A DNA stretch of 64,000 nucleotides from Bradyrhizobium sp. (GCA_004799435.1 SSMV01000166.1:1-64000), one strand, 5' to 3'; numbered from the stretch's first letter, positions 1-10,039 are shown. Program-made: numbers and translations. Notes: a model not told the origin generated them from the letters alone.

Positions 1-1151
1 TTAACAAAGAAACGTCCGAAATATTCGCCATTGCGATTCATGGTGACGGTCAGATTGACGGGTGGATTGCCGACTTGTTGAAGGGCCGCGCGAAACCCAG
101 CATTGACAAAATAGTCCGCCGGCTCCGCCCACGCGATCACTACGACCGTTGCTCCGCAGTCGCGAATCAGGTCGCTCAAAGATCGATCGCAGCCGGCAAT
201 TTTACCTGACGGCTCGAAATTGCAATAAAGAAACAGAACATCGCAAGGAACCGGGCCGTCAGCGGCCCGCGCATTCGGACCAAATATTTCGCCAATTGTG
301 GCGTAGTCGTCAGCGGCAATTGCTGCGCTGATCGCGCCAGCCATATTCACGAAGGCGATCTTCCGCTCCGTGAGCACGGCGTCACGCTTCTCTGGCACAC
401 GCGGCATCGCGGCCCGCGCTTCGATCGCGTCATCGTTCCCGGGCCGCAGGGCCCGCTGGCCCCAGTTCGAATATGTCGGGGCGTCAATTCCCGAAGCCGC
501 AACCGAAGCCGGATTTAGCTTCGACATTGGAACAGCCGCTTCTAGCAAGATCGTCACCGCAGCGCTCGTCGGAATCGGGAGGGCCTTTAGCTGGTGACTT
601 CCGCCGCGAAGAGCCTGTGCTGCAGCGCCCAGGAGCGCCGGCCAATCGCCCGCGCGACAGTCTTTCAAGATCTCCGTCGCGTTGCCCCAGGTCCGTGCCA
701 GCGCGTCGCGTGGAAGCTCGGAAAGCTTGACGTTCGCGGGCAACCGCGGCGTGCCAAATCCATCCGAGCCAAAAGTTCGGACGACGCGTCCCGCGAGTTC
801 CGCAATATTGGGAAGCTGGGTCGCCGGCAAACCGCCAGCAGCTACGCTCAGGAATGAGAGTCGGTCTGGTCCCGTCGAAAAAAGGAATTGATTGATGGCT
901 TCGCCGAGCAGAAATATTTCGTTCGAACGGCCGGTGCCACAATAAACTAGAAAATCGCCGGGGTCCCGGCCTTTGGGCAAAATCAATTCACGCCAAACCG
1001 CAATCTGGGAAGCAAATCCGGCACATGCGCCGATCGCGTTTAACACGGCGGGGACGCGCTCATCGGCAGGACTCGTTGCGTATTCTTCGACAAACATCCT
1101 GCACAGCGATGAAATCGTTGCACGACCCTTTGCATCGCGACCGAAGCTCAT
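1..1151 (-). CDS. Hypothetical protein, C-terminus outside window
   Basis: An uninterrupted minus-strand frame runs from the ATG at 1151 through position 1 without a stop, giving at least 383 residues. GGAAG lies 6 bases upstream of the ATG. The translation looks like a real globular protein: it has hydrophobic beta-strand-like stretches such as DFLVYCGTG, DVLFLYCNFEPSGK and ATVVVIAWAE, and no signal peptide or membrane segment. I do not recognise the family. The alternation of hydrophobic strands with Cys, Asp and Gly turns suggests an alpha/beta fold, but that is inference. Base composition is clearly lower in GC than the genes to its right, and the gene sits directly downstream of tRNA-Leu on the same strand, which fits a genomic island boundary. 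Internal frames in this stretch, for example around 484-942 on the minus strand, are shadows of it. Confidence 0.75.
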   Translation of the reverse strand, partial: MSFGRDAKGRATISSLCRMFVEEYATSPADERVPAVLNAIGACAGFASQIAVWRELILPKGRDPGDFLVYCGTGRSNEIFLLGEAINQFLFSTGPDRLSFLSVAAGGLPATQLPNIAELAGRVVRTFGSDGFGTPRLPANVKLSELPRDALARTWGNATEILKDCRAGDWPALLGAAAQALRGGSHQLKALPIPTSAAVTILLEAAVPMSKLNPASVAASGIDAPTYSNWGQRALRPGNDDAIEARAAMPRVPEKRDAVLTERKIAFVNMAGAISAAIAADDYATIGEIFGPNARAADGPVPCDVLFLYCNFEPSGKIAGCDRSLSDLIRDCGATVVVIAWAEPADYFVNAGFRAALQQVGNPPVNLTVTMNRNGEYFGRFFV

Positions 1152-1294
1152 GTGCAACTTCCAATCTGGTCCGACGTCGTTCGAACGATTATCGCTTTCT
1201 TCGCCACGACCGGCCGACGCTGCCCACCTGGGCGTTGGGCTCGCCTTCGTGAAGCCGACGGTTTTATCGAGCGGCAGCCGCTTTCATTTTGCAA

Positions 1295-1381
1295 TGGTGC
1301 GGACGGCGGGGGTCGAACCCGCATAGCCTTGCGGCCGAAGGATTTTAAGTCCTTTGCGTCTACCGGTTTCGCCACGTCCGC
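1295..1381 (-). tRNA. tRNA-Leu (anticodon UAA)
   Basis: Reading the minus strand gives a complete class II tRNA of 87 bases. The acceptor stem GCGGACG (1381-1375) pairs with CGTCCGC (1305-1299), followed by discriminator A and an encoded CCA (1297-1295). The anticodon arm AAGGA/TCCTT encloses loop CTTAAAA, so the anticodon is TAA at 1347-1345. A variable arm and a T arm with GGTTCGACC are present. It lies between gpt and the low-GC partial gene. Confidence 0.96.
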
Positions 1382-1426
1382 GCCGAACCTTGTCCCATAA
1401 ACAGGGGCGAAAATGAACTCGGGCTC

Positions 1427-1924
1427 TTAGCCCGCCGCGTCCGTGGCGATCGGCGGCTGAAAGGCGAGGCCCATGTCCCAGGGAAAATAGATCCAGGTGT
1501 CCTGGGAAACTTCGGTGACGAAGGTGTCGACCAGCGGCCGGCCAAGCGGCTTGGCGTAGACGGTGGCGAAATGCGCCTTGGGCAGCATTTCGCGCACGAC
1601 CTTGGCGGTGGCGCCGGTATCGACCAGATCGTCGACCACCAGAATCTTTGCGCCATTGGAGCTGGCGATCTTTTCGGCGATGGTTTTCAGCACCTGCAGC
1701 CCGCCCTGGGTCTTGTAGTCGTGATAGGAGGCGATGCAGACCGTCTCGATCACCCTGAGGTCCAGTTCGCGCGCCACGATCGCCGCCGGCACCAGCCCGC
1801 CACGGGTGATCGCCACCAGCGCCTCGAAGGGTCCGGCCGCCGACAGCCGCCAGGCGAGCGCCCGCGCGTCGCGATGAAACTGGTCCCAAGAGACCGGAAA
1901 CGCCTTCTGGCGGCCCTCGACCAT
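1427..1924 (-). CDS. gpt: Xanthine(-guanine) phosphoribosyltransferase
   Basis: A protein of 165 residues, the usual length for Gpt. It converts xanthine, guanine or hypoxanthine plus PRPP to the nucleoside monophosphate in purine salvage. The PRPP-binding signature [11 protein letters not shown] lies at residues 96-106, and an early ITRGGLVPA loop (39-47) is also typical. The C-terminal part [11 protein letters not shown] fits xanthine phosphoribosyltransferases. It is on the same strand as tRNA-Leu, 45 bases upstream of it, so the tRNA could be read from the same direction, but no shared promoter is evident. The ATG is the natural start. Alternative: another type I phosphoribosyltransferase, less likely. 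Confidence 0.95.
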   Translation of the reverse strand: MVEGRQKAFPVSWDQFHRDARALAWRLSAAGPFEALVAITRGGLVPAAIVARELDLRVIETVCIASYHDYKTQGGLQVLKTIAEKIASSNGAKILVVDDLVDTGATAKVVREMLPKAHFATVYAKPLGRPLVDTFVTEVSQDTWIYFPWDMGLAFQPPIATDAAG

Positions 1925-2019
1925 CGCTCTTCCCCGCTGCTGATCAGGGTGTTTTTAGCAACCCAGGGGCGGCTGCGCGAGGCGGCGGCCGGCCCGTCAA
2001 CAGCTTTGCCGCTGGAAGG

Positions 2020-2784
2020 TCAGTCCGGCTTGGGCGCGGGCGGATTGGGGACGGCGTGGATCGCCGCCAGCATCGCCGCGACTGCGGCCCGCGCCTCAGC
2101 GACCTTTGCCGCCTCGCGGCCGCGCACCACGATCTGGTTGCGGAACGTCCCGTCGGCGAAAGACGGATAGGAGCCGATCACCGTCTCCCCATAGGCTTTG
2201 GCGATCTCGCCGAGGGCTTCCGCGTAGCGGCCTTCGGGAATGGCGCTGGCGTCGATCGTCTCCACGATCATCTTGGCGCCCGTTTCGAGCGTCGCCGCCG
2301 CGGCGTCGAGCATGGCCTGCATCACGGCCGGCACGCCGGCCATGACGATGACATTGCCGATGCGAAAGCCCGGCGGCGGCGAGACCGCATTGTCGACCAG
2401 TTCCGATCCCACCGGCATGCGCGCCATGCGCCGGCGCGCCGCGTTGAGATCGCTCGAGTTGTAGCGCGAGCGCATGCGCGCCAGCGCACGCGGATCTTCG
2501 ATAATCTCGACGCCGAAGGCCTTGGCGACCGCGTCCGCCGTGATGTCGTCATGGGTCGGCCCGATGCCGCCGGTGGTGAAAACGTAATCATAGCGGGCGC
2601 GCAGCGCGTTGAGCGCGGCGACGATCTCCTCTTCGATATCGGGCACAATGCGCGCCTCGCGCAGATCGACGCCGATCTTGGCGAGATATTCGGCGATATA
2701 GCCGATGTTGCGGTCCTTGGTGCGGCCCGAGAGGATTTCGTCGCCAATTACGAGGACGGCGGCGGTGACGATTTTTTCGCTCAA
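2020..2784 (-). CDS. CinA/MoaB-like molybdopterin-binding domain protein
   Basis: A 254-residue protein with the MoCF/CinA N-terminal fold: GDEILSGRTKD at residues 14-24 and TTGGIGPTHDD at 70-80. It lacks the C-terminal amidohydrolase domain of full CinA, as is common for the stand-alone competence/damage-inducible CinA family in alphaproteobacteria. The family is named for a molybdopterin-binding fold; the true substrate of the short form is not settled. Its ATG overlaps the end of the upstream FkbM gene by 4 bases (ATGA), so the two are translationally coupled. Confident of the family, not of the reaction. Confidence 0.9.
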   Translation of the reverse strand: MSEKIVTAAVLVIGDEILSGRTKDRNIGYIAEYLAKIGVDLREARIVPDIEEEIVAALNALRARYDYVFTTGGIGPTHDDITADAVAKAFGVEIIEDPRALARMRSRYNSSDLNAARRRMARMPVGSELVDNAVSPPPGFRIGNVIVMAGVPAVMQAMLDAAAATLETGAKMIVETIDASAIPEGRYAEALGEIAKAYGETVIGSYPSFADGTFRNQIVVRGREAAKVAEARAAVAAMLAAIHAVPNPPAPKPD

Positions 2785-3638
2785 TGGGCCGGCTCCTCGC
2801 CAAGTTCATAGGCGACATTCTCGCCCGTGCGCAGGATTTCTCTGTATCCGAGCCGACGCAACCGCTGCTCGAGCTGCGCGCCGACCCTGAGCAGAGCGAA
2901 TTCCATGACGATCAGGCGCGGCCATAGAGCGCGCGGCGCGGCGCTCAGGAACGGATCGAGCGCCAGATCCTCCGCCCCTTCGATATCGAGCTTGATGGCG
3001 TCGATCTGGGCGTAGCCCTCTTCGCGCGCGAGCGTCAGCAGCGTTTTGGAGCGCACCTGTATCCGCTCGACCAAAGCCTCGGCGCTGACGATCCGCACCG
3101 AAGACTCGCCCTGATTATGCGCGTTGACGAAGAGCGTCACCTCGCCGTCGATGTCGCTCAGCGCGCAGCAGACCGCTTTGACATTGGCGAAGCCGCTCTG
3201 GCCGATATTATAGGCAAGACGCTCGAACAAGGCCGGCAGCGGCTCGACGGCGAGGATGCGCGCCCGCGGCCCGGCATTGGCGGCGACCGCCAGCGCATAG
3301 CCGCCGACGCTCGCGCCGACGTCGAGAAAAACGAAATCGCCCCTCAAGCGTTCGGCAAGCAGCGCGCGTTCGCGCGGATCGAAATATTGCGGCGTGAACA
3401 GCAGCCGCTTCTCGGCGTTGTTGTTATAGGGATAGAGCCGCATGCGCGCGCCGAGCGAAGCGATGTCCACCGGCCGGCCGCGCAAGGCCCGCATCGCCGC
3501 GCCGCGCAGCAGGAAGGCGACGCGTTTGCCAAGCCAGCCGGTCGAGCATTTGCGCGTCGCCGCGACAACCAGCGCGAGCGCGCCGGAGGGCGCATAGGCG
3601 CCGAAAGGCGGAGATTCGGCCGAATTGTCCTTGGGCAT
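2781..3638 (-). CDS. FkbM family SAM-dependent methyltransferase
   Basis: A 285-residue protein. The SAM-binding motif I is FLDVGASVGGYAL at residues 104-116, the acidic strand-2 motif AVEPLP follows, and the family signature IKLDIEGAE lies near 216-224. FkbM enzymes methylate hydroxyls of sugars, lipids or secondary metabolites; the substrate here cannot be read from the sequence. The N-terminal 100 residues carry a basic, partly hydrophobic region typical of alphaproteobacterial members. The gene is first in a two-gene minus-strand unit with the CinA-like gene and diverges from map, with about 170 bases between them for both promoters. Confidence 0.88.
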   Translation of the reverse strand: MPKDNSAESPPFGAYAPSGALALVVAATRKCSTGWLGKRVAFLLRGAAMRALRGRPVDIASLGARMRLYPYNNNAEKRLLFTPQYFDPRERALLAERLRGDFVFLDVGASVGGYALAVAANAGPRARILAVEPLPALFERLAYNIGQSGFANVKAVCCALSDIDGEVTLFVNAHNQGESSVRIVSAEALVERIQVRSKTLLTLAREEGYAQIDAIKLDIEGAEDLALDPFLSAAPRALWPRLIVMEFALLRVGAQLEQRLRRLGYREILRTGENVAYELGEEPAH

Positions 3639-3812
3639 CGAGGCTCGCTGCGGCTCGCGGCGCCCCTCCTAGCACGGCCCCGGCGCGGCTCGCCAGTTGG
3701 GCCCGCCGCCGGCCGGGGAGCCCATCCGCAGCGCCTTGTGTTGCGTCGCGGCGGCGGCGTATTACATAGGCGATTGGATCGCGGCGGGACCGGCCGCTCC
3801 CCGAGGTTGTCG

Positions 3813-4637
3813 ATGACTTTTGTTGATTCCGCCGAACTGCGCGGCCGGCGCAGCGGCCACATCAAACTGCACGGCGCCGATGGTTTCGCCGGCATGCGCA
3901 AGGCCGGCCGTCTGACCGCCCAGGCGCTCGATGCGCTGGTCGACAAAGTGCGGCCCGGCGTGACGACCGACGCGCTCGACAAGTTCGTCTTCGAATTCGC
4001 GCGCGACCACAACGCCTATCCCGCGCCGCTCAACTATCGGGGCTATCGCAAGTCGATCTGCACCTCGATCAACCATGTCGTCTGTCACGGCATTCCTGAC
4101 GACAAGCCGCTGCGCGACGGCGACATTCTCAACATCGACGTGACGCTGATCGTCGACGGTTGGCACGGCGACGCCAGCCGCATGTATGTCGCGGGCGAAG
4201 CGCCGCGCCGCGCGCTGCGCCTGATCGACGTCACCTATGAGTGCCTGCAGCGCGGCATCGCGGCGGTCAAGCCGGGGGCGACGACCGGCGACATTGGCTA
4301 TGCGATCCAGAGTTACGCCGAAAGCGAGCGCTGCGCGGTGGTGCGCGACTTCTGCGGCCATGGACTGGGGCGACTGTTTCACGACGAGCCCAATATCCTC
4401 CACGTCGGCAGGCGCGGCGATGGCGCGCCGCTGCGCGCGGGCATGTTCTTCACTATCGAACCGATGATCAATCTCGGTGGCTTCGCCGTCAAAGTTCTGG
4501 CCGACGGCTGGACCGCGGTGACGCGCGACCGCTCGCTCTCGGCGCAGTTCGAGCACACGATCGGCGTGACAGAGACGGGCGCGGAAATCTTCACCGCCTC
4601 TCCAGCGGGGCTCGAACACCCTCCCTATAGCCGATGA
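3813..4637 (+). CDS. map: Methionine aminopeptidase, type I
   Basis: A 274-residue enzyme that removes the initiator methionine from nascent proteins. Metal ligands are recognisable in order: [16 protein letters not shown] supplies two Asp, FCGHGLGR the His, FFTIEPM and QFEHTIGV the two Glu. The frame is open upstream to 3117, but the ATG at 3813 ([10 protein letters not shown]) gives the normal MAP length. The stop overlaps the start of radC by 4 bases (ATGA), indicating a map-radC operon. The upstream extension is antisense to the FkbM gene and has the wrong character for coding. Confidence 0.95.
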   Translation: MTFVDSAELRGRRSGHIKLHGADGFAGMRKAGRLTAQALDALVDKVRPGVTTDALDKFVFEFARDHNAYPAPLNYRGYRKSICTSINHVVCHGIPDDKPLRDGDILNIDVTLIVDGWHGDASRMYVAGEAPRRALRLIDVTYECLQRGIAAVKPGATTGDIGYAIQSYAESERCAVVRDFCGHGLGRLFHDEPNILHVGRRGDGAPLRAGMFFTIEPMINLGGFAVKVLADGWTAVTRDRSLSAQFEHTIGVTETGAEIFTASPAGLEHPPYSR

Positions 4638-5332
4638 GCGAGGGGCCTAACGGCGACGAGCCCCCGCATTATCAAGGCCACCGTTCGCGCCTGCGCCGTC
4701 GCCTTCTCGAGGCGGGCGGCGAGGCCGTCGCCGATTACGAGCTCCTCGAACTTCTGCTCTTTCGCGCCATCCCGCGCCGCGACGTCAAGCCGATCGCCAA
4801 AGCCTTGATCGCCCGTTTCGGTTCTTTCGCCGAGGTTGTCGCCGCGCCCCCTGCCCGTCTCGCCGAGATCGCCGGCGTGAGCGAGGCCTCGATCGCCGAG
4901 TTCAAGATCGTCGAGGCCGCCGCCCGGCGCTTCGCCAAAGGCGTGCTGACCAAGCGGCGGTCAATCGGCTCGTCCGGCGAAGTCATCGACTATTGCCGCA
5001 CCGCAATGGCCTTCGAGGGGCGCGAGGCCTTCCGCGTGCTGTTTCTCGACAAGAAGAACGGCCTCATCGCCGACGAAACCCAGGGCGTCGGCACCGTCGA
5101 CCAGACGCCGGTCTATCCGCGCGAGGTGGTCCGTCGCGCGCTCGAACTCTCGGCGACCGCGCTGATCCTCGTTCATAACCACCCTTCGGGAGACCCGACG
5201 CCCTCGACCCAGGACGTCAAAATGACGCTGGACATCATCGCCGTCGCCGAGCCGCTCGGGGTCGCCGTGCATGACCACATCATCGTCGGGCGCGACGGCC
5301 ACGCCTCGCTAAAGAGCCTGCGCCTGATCTGA
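4634..5332 (+). CDS. radC: RadC/JAB-domain protein (UPF0758)
   Basis: 232 residues. A helix-hairpin-helix-like N-terminus ([20 protein letters not shown], then [15 protein letters not shown]) is followed by the JAMM metalloprotease-like domain with the signature [14 protein letters not shown] at about residues 180-193. The family was linked to DNA repair, but that function has been disputed, so only the family is certain. The ATG overlaps the map stop codon, so translation is coupled. Confidence 0.92.
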   Translation: MSEGPNGDEPPHYQGHRSRLRRRLLEAGGEAVADYELLELLLFRAIPRRDVKPIAKALIARFGSFAEVVAAPPARLAEIAGVSEASIAEFKIVEAAARRFAKGVLTKRRSIGSSGEVIDYCRTAMAFEGREAFRVLFLDKKNGLIADETQGVGTVDQTPVYPREVVRRALELSATALILVHNHPSGDPTPSTQDVKMTLDIIAVAEPLGVAVHDHIIVGRDGHASLKSLRLI

Positions 5333-5549
5333 AGGGCGGCGTCAGGCCGGTCCGGGAGCGCCGGGATCAAAATACTTTCAGCCAATTGCCGGGGCCGCGC
5401 CCGCTCGCTAAGCTCGCTTGAAGAACGCCGCCCCGCGCCCCTCGGCGCATAGGCGGCGCGCCCGCGAAAAGCGGCGAGAGAGGGACCCCCAGTCCAGACT
5501 GGCGCGGTTCCTGCAGGGGGAACGGGTAACTCAGGGGGCGCCGCGACGC

Positions 5550-6464
5550 ATGGACAATTTCCTGCAGCAGCTCATCAACGGTCTGACCCTTGGGTCGATC
5601 TACGGCCTGATCGCCATCGGCTACACGATGGTCTACGGCATCATCGGCATGATCAATTTCGCCCATGGCGATGTCTTCATGCTCTCGGCTTTCATCGCCC
5701 TGTTGGTGTTCCTGTTCCTGACGCAGATCCTTGGCGTGACGTCGCTGCCCGTTGCTTTCATCATCGTGCTGATCTGCGGCATGGCGCTGACCTCGATATG
5801 GAACTGGGCGATCGAGCGGATCGCCTATCGGCCCTTGCGCGGCTCGTTCCGCCTCGCGCCGCTGATCTCCGCCATCGGCATGTCGACCTTTCTCTCCAAT
5901 TTCGTTCAGATTGTGCAGGGCCCGCGCAACAAGCCGATGCCGCCGATGTTCACCGACATCATCCATGTAGGGGGCGCCGGTCACGACATCGTGCTGCAAT
6001 ATCGCCAGATCGTCATCATGGTCGTCACCGTGGCGCTGCTCGGCGGCTTCTGGTGGCTCGTGCAAAAGACGGCGCTTGGCCGGGCGCAGCGTGCGACCGA
6101 ACAGGACAGCAAAATGGCGGCTCTGATCGGCGTCGACGTCGACCGTACGATCTCGATCACCTTCGTCATCGGCGCCGCGCTGGCCGCCGTCGCCGGCGCG
6201 CTTTATATGATGTATTACGGCGTGGTGAGCTTCTCCGACGGCTTCCTGCCGGGCGTGAAAGCCTTCACCGCGGCGGTGCTTGGCGGCATCGGCTCATTGC
6301 CTGGCGCGGTGCTTGGCGGATTGACCATCGGCCTCATCGAAGTCTTCTGGGCGGCTTATTTCTCGTCCGACTATAAGGACGTGGCCGCTTTCTCGATCCT
6401 CGCCATTACGCTGATCTTCATGCCCTCGGGCATTCTCGGCCGTCCCGAAATCGAGAAAGTTTGA
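5550..6464 (+). CDS. livH: Branched-chain amino acid ABC transporter permease LivH
   Basis: 304 residues from the ATG at 5550 ([15 protein letters not shown]), with a GGGGGC purine stretch upstream. The frame is open back to 5418 but those codons are arginine/alanine-rich and unlike the family. LivH is one of two inner-membrane permeases of the high-affinity branched-chain amino acid importer. The signature [13 protein letters not shown] lies near residues 30-42, and about eight membrane segments are visible, with [13 protein letters not shown] near the C-terminus. First gene of the livHMGF-DUF6867-livK cluster. Confidence 0.94.
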   Translation: MDNFLQQLINGLTLGSIYGLIAIGYTMVYGIIGMINFAHGDVFMLSAFIALLVFLFLTQILGVTSLPVAFIIVLICGMALTSIWNWAIERIAYRPLRGSFRLAPLISAIGMSTFLSNFVQIVQGPRNKPMPPMFTDIIHVGGAGHDIVLQYRQIVIMVVTVALLGGFWWLVQKTALGRAQRATEQDSKMAALIGVDVDRTISITFVIGAALAAVAGALYMMYYGVVSFSDGFLPGVKAFTAAVLGGIGSLPGAVLGGLTIGLIEVFWAAYFSSDYKDVAAFSILAITLIFMPSGILGRPEIEKV

Positions 6465-6466
6465 CG

Positions 6467-8035
6467 ATGACGGCCGCTTCCCAAAGCAGCGCGCCCGCCG
6501 GCGCAGTTCAGCGGATCGCTTCGGCCACCGGCGAACCGATGAACGGGGCCGAGCGCCTCAAGCAGGCGGCTGCCGCAGCCGTACTCGCCGCGATGCTCTG
6601 CGTGCCGATCATTCTGCTGCACGCCGAGGCGGACGGCGTCGGCGCGCTGCATCCGATTGTGCGGCCGCTGCCGGTGGCGATCTTCGCCTTTCTCGCCTTC
6701 TTCGGCCGCCTTGCGACCTTAAATTTCGCCGCCGAAGGCAAGCGCGAGCGCGTCGCCAAGCCGGCTGCAACCGGCTGGCGGGCGACGGTTTCCCGCCTGT
6801 TGCCGCCGATCGGTCTCGCCGTGCTGTTCCTCTACCCCTTCGTGCTGGTGACAATATTGGGCGCCGGCAAGTCGCTCAAATGGGTCGACAGTTACGGCAT
6901 CCAGATCCTGATCTATGTGATGCTGGGCTGGGGCCTCAACATCGTGGTCGGGCTAGCCGGCCTGCTCGACCTCGGCTACGTCGCCTTCTATGCGGTCGGC
7001 GCCTATTCCTACGCTCTGCTGGCGACGACCTTCGGGCTCTCCTTCTGGATCTGTCTGCCGCTCGCCGGCATTCTCGCCGCGATGTGGGGGATCATGCTCG
7101 GTTTCCCCGTGCTGCGGCTGCGCGGCGACTATCTCGCCATCGTCACGCTGGCCTTCGGCGAGATCATTCGAACTATCCTCGTTAACTGGGTCGCCTTCAC
7201 CGGCGGCGGCGCCGGCATCGAGTCGATCCCCAAAATCACCTTCTTCGGCCTGCGCTTCGCCTCCGCGCCCGACGGCTTCGATCAGTTCTTTCACATTCCC
7301 TTCTCGCCGATCCACGGCAAGATGTTCCTCTATTATGTGATCCTCTGTCTGGCGCTGCTGACCAATCTCGTCTCGATGCGTCTGCGGCGCCTGCCGATCG
7401 GCCGCGCCTGGGAGGCGCTGCGCGAAGACGAGATCGCCTGCCGTTCGCTGGGGGTCAACACGACCAACACCAAATTGACGGCCTTCGCGCTCGGCGCGTT
7501 TTTCGGCGGATTGGCGGGATCGTTTTTCGCCGTGCGCCAAGGCTTCATCAGTCCCGAGAGCTTCACCTTCAGCGAATCGGCGACCATTCTCGCCATTGTC
7601 GTGCTGGGCGGCATGGGTTCGCAGATCGGCGTCGCGCTGGCGGCGGTGTTTCTCATCGGCGGCTTCGAACTGTTGCGCGAACTTGATTTCCTGCGCGCCG
7701 TGATGTCGGACGGCGCCGGCGTCGTGATCATCTGCCTCGCGGTTTTCATTTTCGGCGTGACGCCGCGCCGTCGCGTCGCCGCGCAAATCGTCCTGGCGAT
7801 GGCGGTCATCGTGCTGGCGCTGCGCTTCTTCCAGCTTCTGCCGACCGCGATCGTCGCGCCTTTCGGCATCCCCGATTTCGACCCCGCCCAATATCGCGGC
7901 CTGCTGTTCGGTCTGGCGATGGTGGTGATGATGATCGTGCGCCCACGCGGCTTCGTCTCGACCCGTTCGCCGTCGATCTTCCTCAAGGAGCGAAAAACAG
8001 TCTCGGGCGATCTGGTCAAGGAAGGGCACGGCTGA
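6467..8035 (+). CDS. livM: Branched-chain amino acid ABC transporter permease LivM
   Basis: About 522 residues from the ATG at 6467, two bases after the livH stop; a TTG at 6461 overlapping that stop is the alternative. The N-terminal ~150 residues form a LivM-specific extension (DUF3382-like) with three membrane segments. The permease core follows with [23 protein letters not shown] and [19 protein letters not shown], the ABC coupling region. It is longer than the E. coli protein, as usual in alphaproteobacteria. After the core, further hydrophobic segments end in an RPRGF motif. Confidence 0.94.
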   Translation: MTAASQSSAPAGAVQRIASATGEPMNGAERLKQAAAAAVLAAMLCVPIILLHAEADGVGALHPIVRPLPVAIFAFLAFFGRLATLNFAAEGKRERVAKPAATGWRATVSRLLPPIGLAVLFLYPFVLVTILGAGKSLKWVDSYGIQILIYVMLGWGLNIVVGLAGLLDLGYVAFYAVGAYSYALLATTFGLSFWICLPLAGILAAMWGIMLGFPVLRLRGDYLAIVTLAFGEIIRTILVNWVAFTGGGAGIESIPKITFFGLRFASAPDGFDQFFHIPFSPIHGKMFLYYVILCLALLTNLVSMRLRRLPIGRAWEALREDEIACRSLGVNTTNTKLTAFALGAFFGGLAGSFFAVRQGFISPESFTFSESATILAIVVLGGMGSQIGVALAAVFLIGGFELLRELDFLRAVMSDGAGVVIICLAVFIFGVTPRRRVAAQIVLAMAVIVLALRFFQLLPTAIVAPFGIPDFDPAQYRGLLFGLAMVVMMIVRPRGFVSTRSPSIFLKERKTVSGDLVKEGHG

Positions 8036-8946
8036 TGCGCTGGCAGTCGAACCCCCTCCTCGTCGTCGAGCATCTGACCATGCGCTTTGGCGGTCTGGTC
8101 GCCGTCAACGATCTTTCCTTTCAGGTTGGCCGCGGCGACATCACGGCGCTGATTGGCCCCAATGGCGCCGGCAAGACCACCGTCTTCAATTGCGTCACCG
8201 GCTTCTACAAACCGACCGAAGGGCGCCTGGCGCTCGCCCGGATCGGCGCCGCAACACCCGCCGAAATCGAAGCGCTGACGGTCTCGCCGCTCAAGCACAG
8301 CGTCCGCAAGGACGCCGAGCTCTATCTGCTCGAGCGCATGCCGGGCAATGAGATCGCCTGGCGGGCCCGGGTGGCGCGCACCTTCCAGAACATCCGGCTC
8401 TTTCAGGGCATGACGGTGCTGGAAAACCTGATGGTCGCCCATCACAACCGCCTGATGCTCGCGAGCGGCTTCACCTTCCTTGGCCTCTTCGGCGCGTCCA
8501 GCTATCGCGCCGCCGAAAAAGAAGCGGTCGAGCGCGCCAAATACTGGCTGGAAAAGATCGACCTCATCGGCCGCGCCGACGATCCCGCCGGAGAATTGCC
8601 CTATGGCGCCCAGCGCCGCCTGGAGATCGCCCGCGCGATGTGCACCGACCCGGTGATGTTGTGCCTCGACGAGCCGGCCGCCGGCCTCAACCCGCGCGAA
8701 TCCCTTGAGCTGAATACGCTGCTCAACGAGATCCGCGACAATCACGACACGTCGATCCTGCTGATCGAGCATGACATGTCGGTAGTCATGAAGATTTCCG
8801 ACCATGTCGTCGTGCTCGATTACGGCATCAAGATCGCCGATGGAACGCCCGAAGAAGTGCGCAACGATCCCAAGGTGATCGCCGCCTATCTCGGTGTCGC
8901 CGACGACCAGGAGCTCGCCAGCGCGGAAGCGGAGATCGGCGCATGA
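8035..8946 (+). CDS. livG: Branched-chain amino acid ABC transporter ATPase LivG
   Basis: 303 residues; the ATG overlaps the livM stop by one base. Walker A GPNGAGKTT lies at about 41-49, the Q-loop region ARTFQNIRLF near 118, the degenerate signature LPYGAQRRLEIARAM near 188 and Walker B VMLCLDEPAAGLNP near 206-219. Between Walker A and the Q-loop there is an insertion of roughly 45 residues (around 65-110) compared with the ~255-residue E. coli LivG; similar insertions occur in other alphaproteobacteria. It energises import together with LivF. Confidence 0.94.
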   Translation: MRWQSNPLLVVEHLTMRFGGLVAVNDLSFQVGRGDITALIGPNGAGKTTVFNCVTGFYKPTEGRLALARIGAATPAEIEALTVSPLKHSVRKDAELYLLERMPGNEIAWRARVARTFQNIRLFQGMTVLENLMVAHHNRLMLASGFTFLGLFGASSYRAAEKEAVERAKYWLEKIDLIGRADDPAGELPYGAQRRLEIARAMCTDPVMLCLDEPAAGLNPRESLELNTLLNEIRDNHDTSILLIEHDMSVVMKISDHVVVLDYGIKIADGTPEEVRNDPKVIAAYLGVADDQELASAEAEIGA

Positions 8947-9695
8947 GCGAGCCCAACGCCACCCCGGCCTCCGCTCCGAAGCCGCTGCTGACGGTACGCG
9001 GCGTCGAAACCTTCTACGGCAAGATTCAGGCGCTGAAGGGCGTCGACATCGACGTCAACGAAGGCGAGATCGTCACGTTGATCGGCGCCAATGGCGCCGG
9101 CAAATCGACGATGATGATGACCATATTCGGCCGCCCGCGCGCCCGGCGCGGCTCGATCGTCTTCGCCGGCCAGGACATCACCGCCATGCCGACCCATCGA
9201 ATCGCGCGCATGCAGATCGCCCAGTCGCCCGAGGGTCGGCGCATATTTCCGCGCATGACCGTGTTCGAAAATCTGCAAATGGGCGCTTCGGTCGATGAAT
9301 TCGCCCATTTCGACGAGGATCTTGAACGCGTCTTCGTCATGTTCCCCCGCCTCAAGGAGCGCACCCAGCAGCGCGGCGGGACGCTGTCGGGCGGCGAGCA
9401 GCAGATGTTGGCGATCGCCCGCGCCCTGATGGGTCGGCCGCGGCTGCTGATGCTCGACGAGCCCTCGCTCGGCCTCGCGCCGCTGATCGTCAAACAGATC
9501 TTTTCGGTTATCGCCGACCTCAATCGCGAACAGGGCCTGTCGGTGTTCCTGGTCGAGCAAAACGCCTTCCATGCGTTGAAGCTCGCCCATCGCGGTTACG
9601 TGATGGTCAATGGCCAGATCACCATGCAGGGCACCGGGCATGAGCTCCTTGCGCGACCGGAAGTGCGCGCCGCCTATCTCGAAGGGGGGCACTGA
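8943..9695 (+). CDS. livF: Branched-chain amino acid ABC transporter ATPase LivF
   Basis: 250 residues, ATGA overlap with livG. Walker A GANGAGKST lies near 48-56, the LivF-typical SPEGRRIFPRMTVFENL follows, then signature LSGGEQQMLAIARAL near 150 and Walker B LLMLDEPSLGLAP. It forms the LivG/LivF ATPase pair. Length and all motifs are standard. Confidence 0.95.
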   Translation: MSEPNATPASAPKPLLTVRGVETFYGKIQALKGVDIDVNEGEIVTLIGANGAGKSTMMMTIFGRPRARRGSIVFAGQDITAMPTHRIARMQIAQSPEGRRIFPRMTVFENLQMGASVDEFAHFDEDLERVFVMFPRLKERTQQRGGTLSGGEQQMLAIARALMGRPRLLMLDEPSLGLAPLIVKQIFSVIADLNREQGLSVFLVEQNAFHALKLAHRGYVMVNGQITMQGTGHELLARPEVRAAYLEGGH

Positions 9696-10039
9696 TGGCC
9701 GGGCTTCTCTGGTCGGACACCGACTACGGCCTTTTGTCCTTCATCATCCTCACCGTGCTGGCGGGCGCCGCGGCCTTTGCCACCGGACGCGCGATGGCGG
9801 CGGGGTGGGGCCCGCGCTGGCGTCTCGTCCCAGCGATGATCGCTCTGGCCGCAGCGACCCAATTCCTGCACTATGCCCTGTTCCAGGAACAATTGCTGTC
9901 GCTGCGCCACTATCTCGTCACGCTGATCGTGCTGCTGATCGTCTGCTGGCTTGGCTATTCGGCGATGCGGTCGCGGCAGATGGCGACGCAATATTCCTGG
10001 GCCTTCACCCGCGTCGGCGTGACCTGGCGGCCGCGTTAG
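9695..10039 (+). CDS. Small membrane protein of the liv cluster (DUF6867-like)
   Basis: 114 residues, starting with an ATG that overlaps the livF stop by one base, so it is translated with the transporter. Three membrane segments are visible at roughly 13-33, 44-60 and 72-88, with a C-terminal conserved-looking tail QMATQYSWAFTRVGVTWRPR. It has no known catalytic motif. The same position between livF and livK is taken by proteins of the DUF6867 family in many alphaproteobacteria; I assign that family from memory and context. It may be an accessory subunit of the importer, which is inference. Confidence 0.8.
   Translation: MAGLLWSDTDYGLLSFIILTVLAGAAAFATGRAMAAGWGPRWRLVPAMIALAAATQFLHYALFQEQLLSLRHYLVTLIVLLIVCWLGYSAMRSRQMATQYSWAFTRVGVTWRPR

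Noticed and set aside
484..942. Open frame of 152 codons on the minus strand
   Set aside because: It is out of frame with the continuous partial gene covering 1-1151, is arginine/serine-rich and looks like its shadow.
1284..1889. Minus-strand frame of 201 codons reading through gpt into tRNA-Leu
   Set aside because: It overlaps gpt in another frame and runs through the tRNA; Arg/Gly-rich shadow.
3117..3812. Upstream extension of the map frame
   Set aside because: Antisense to the FkbM gene, and methionine aminopeptidase starts naturally at 3813.
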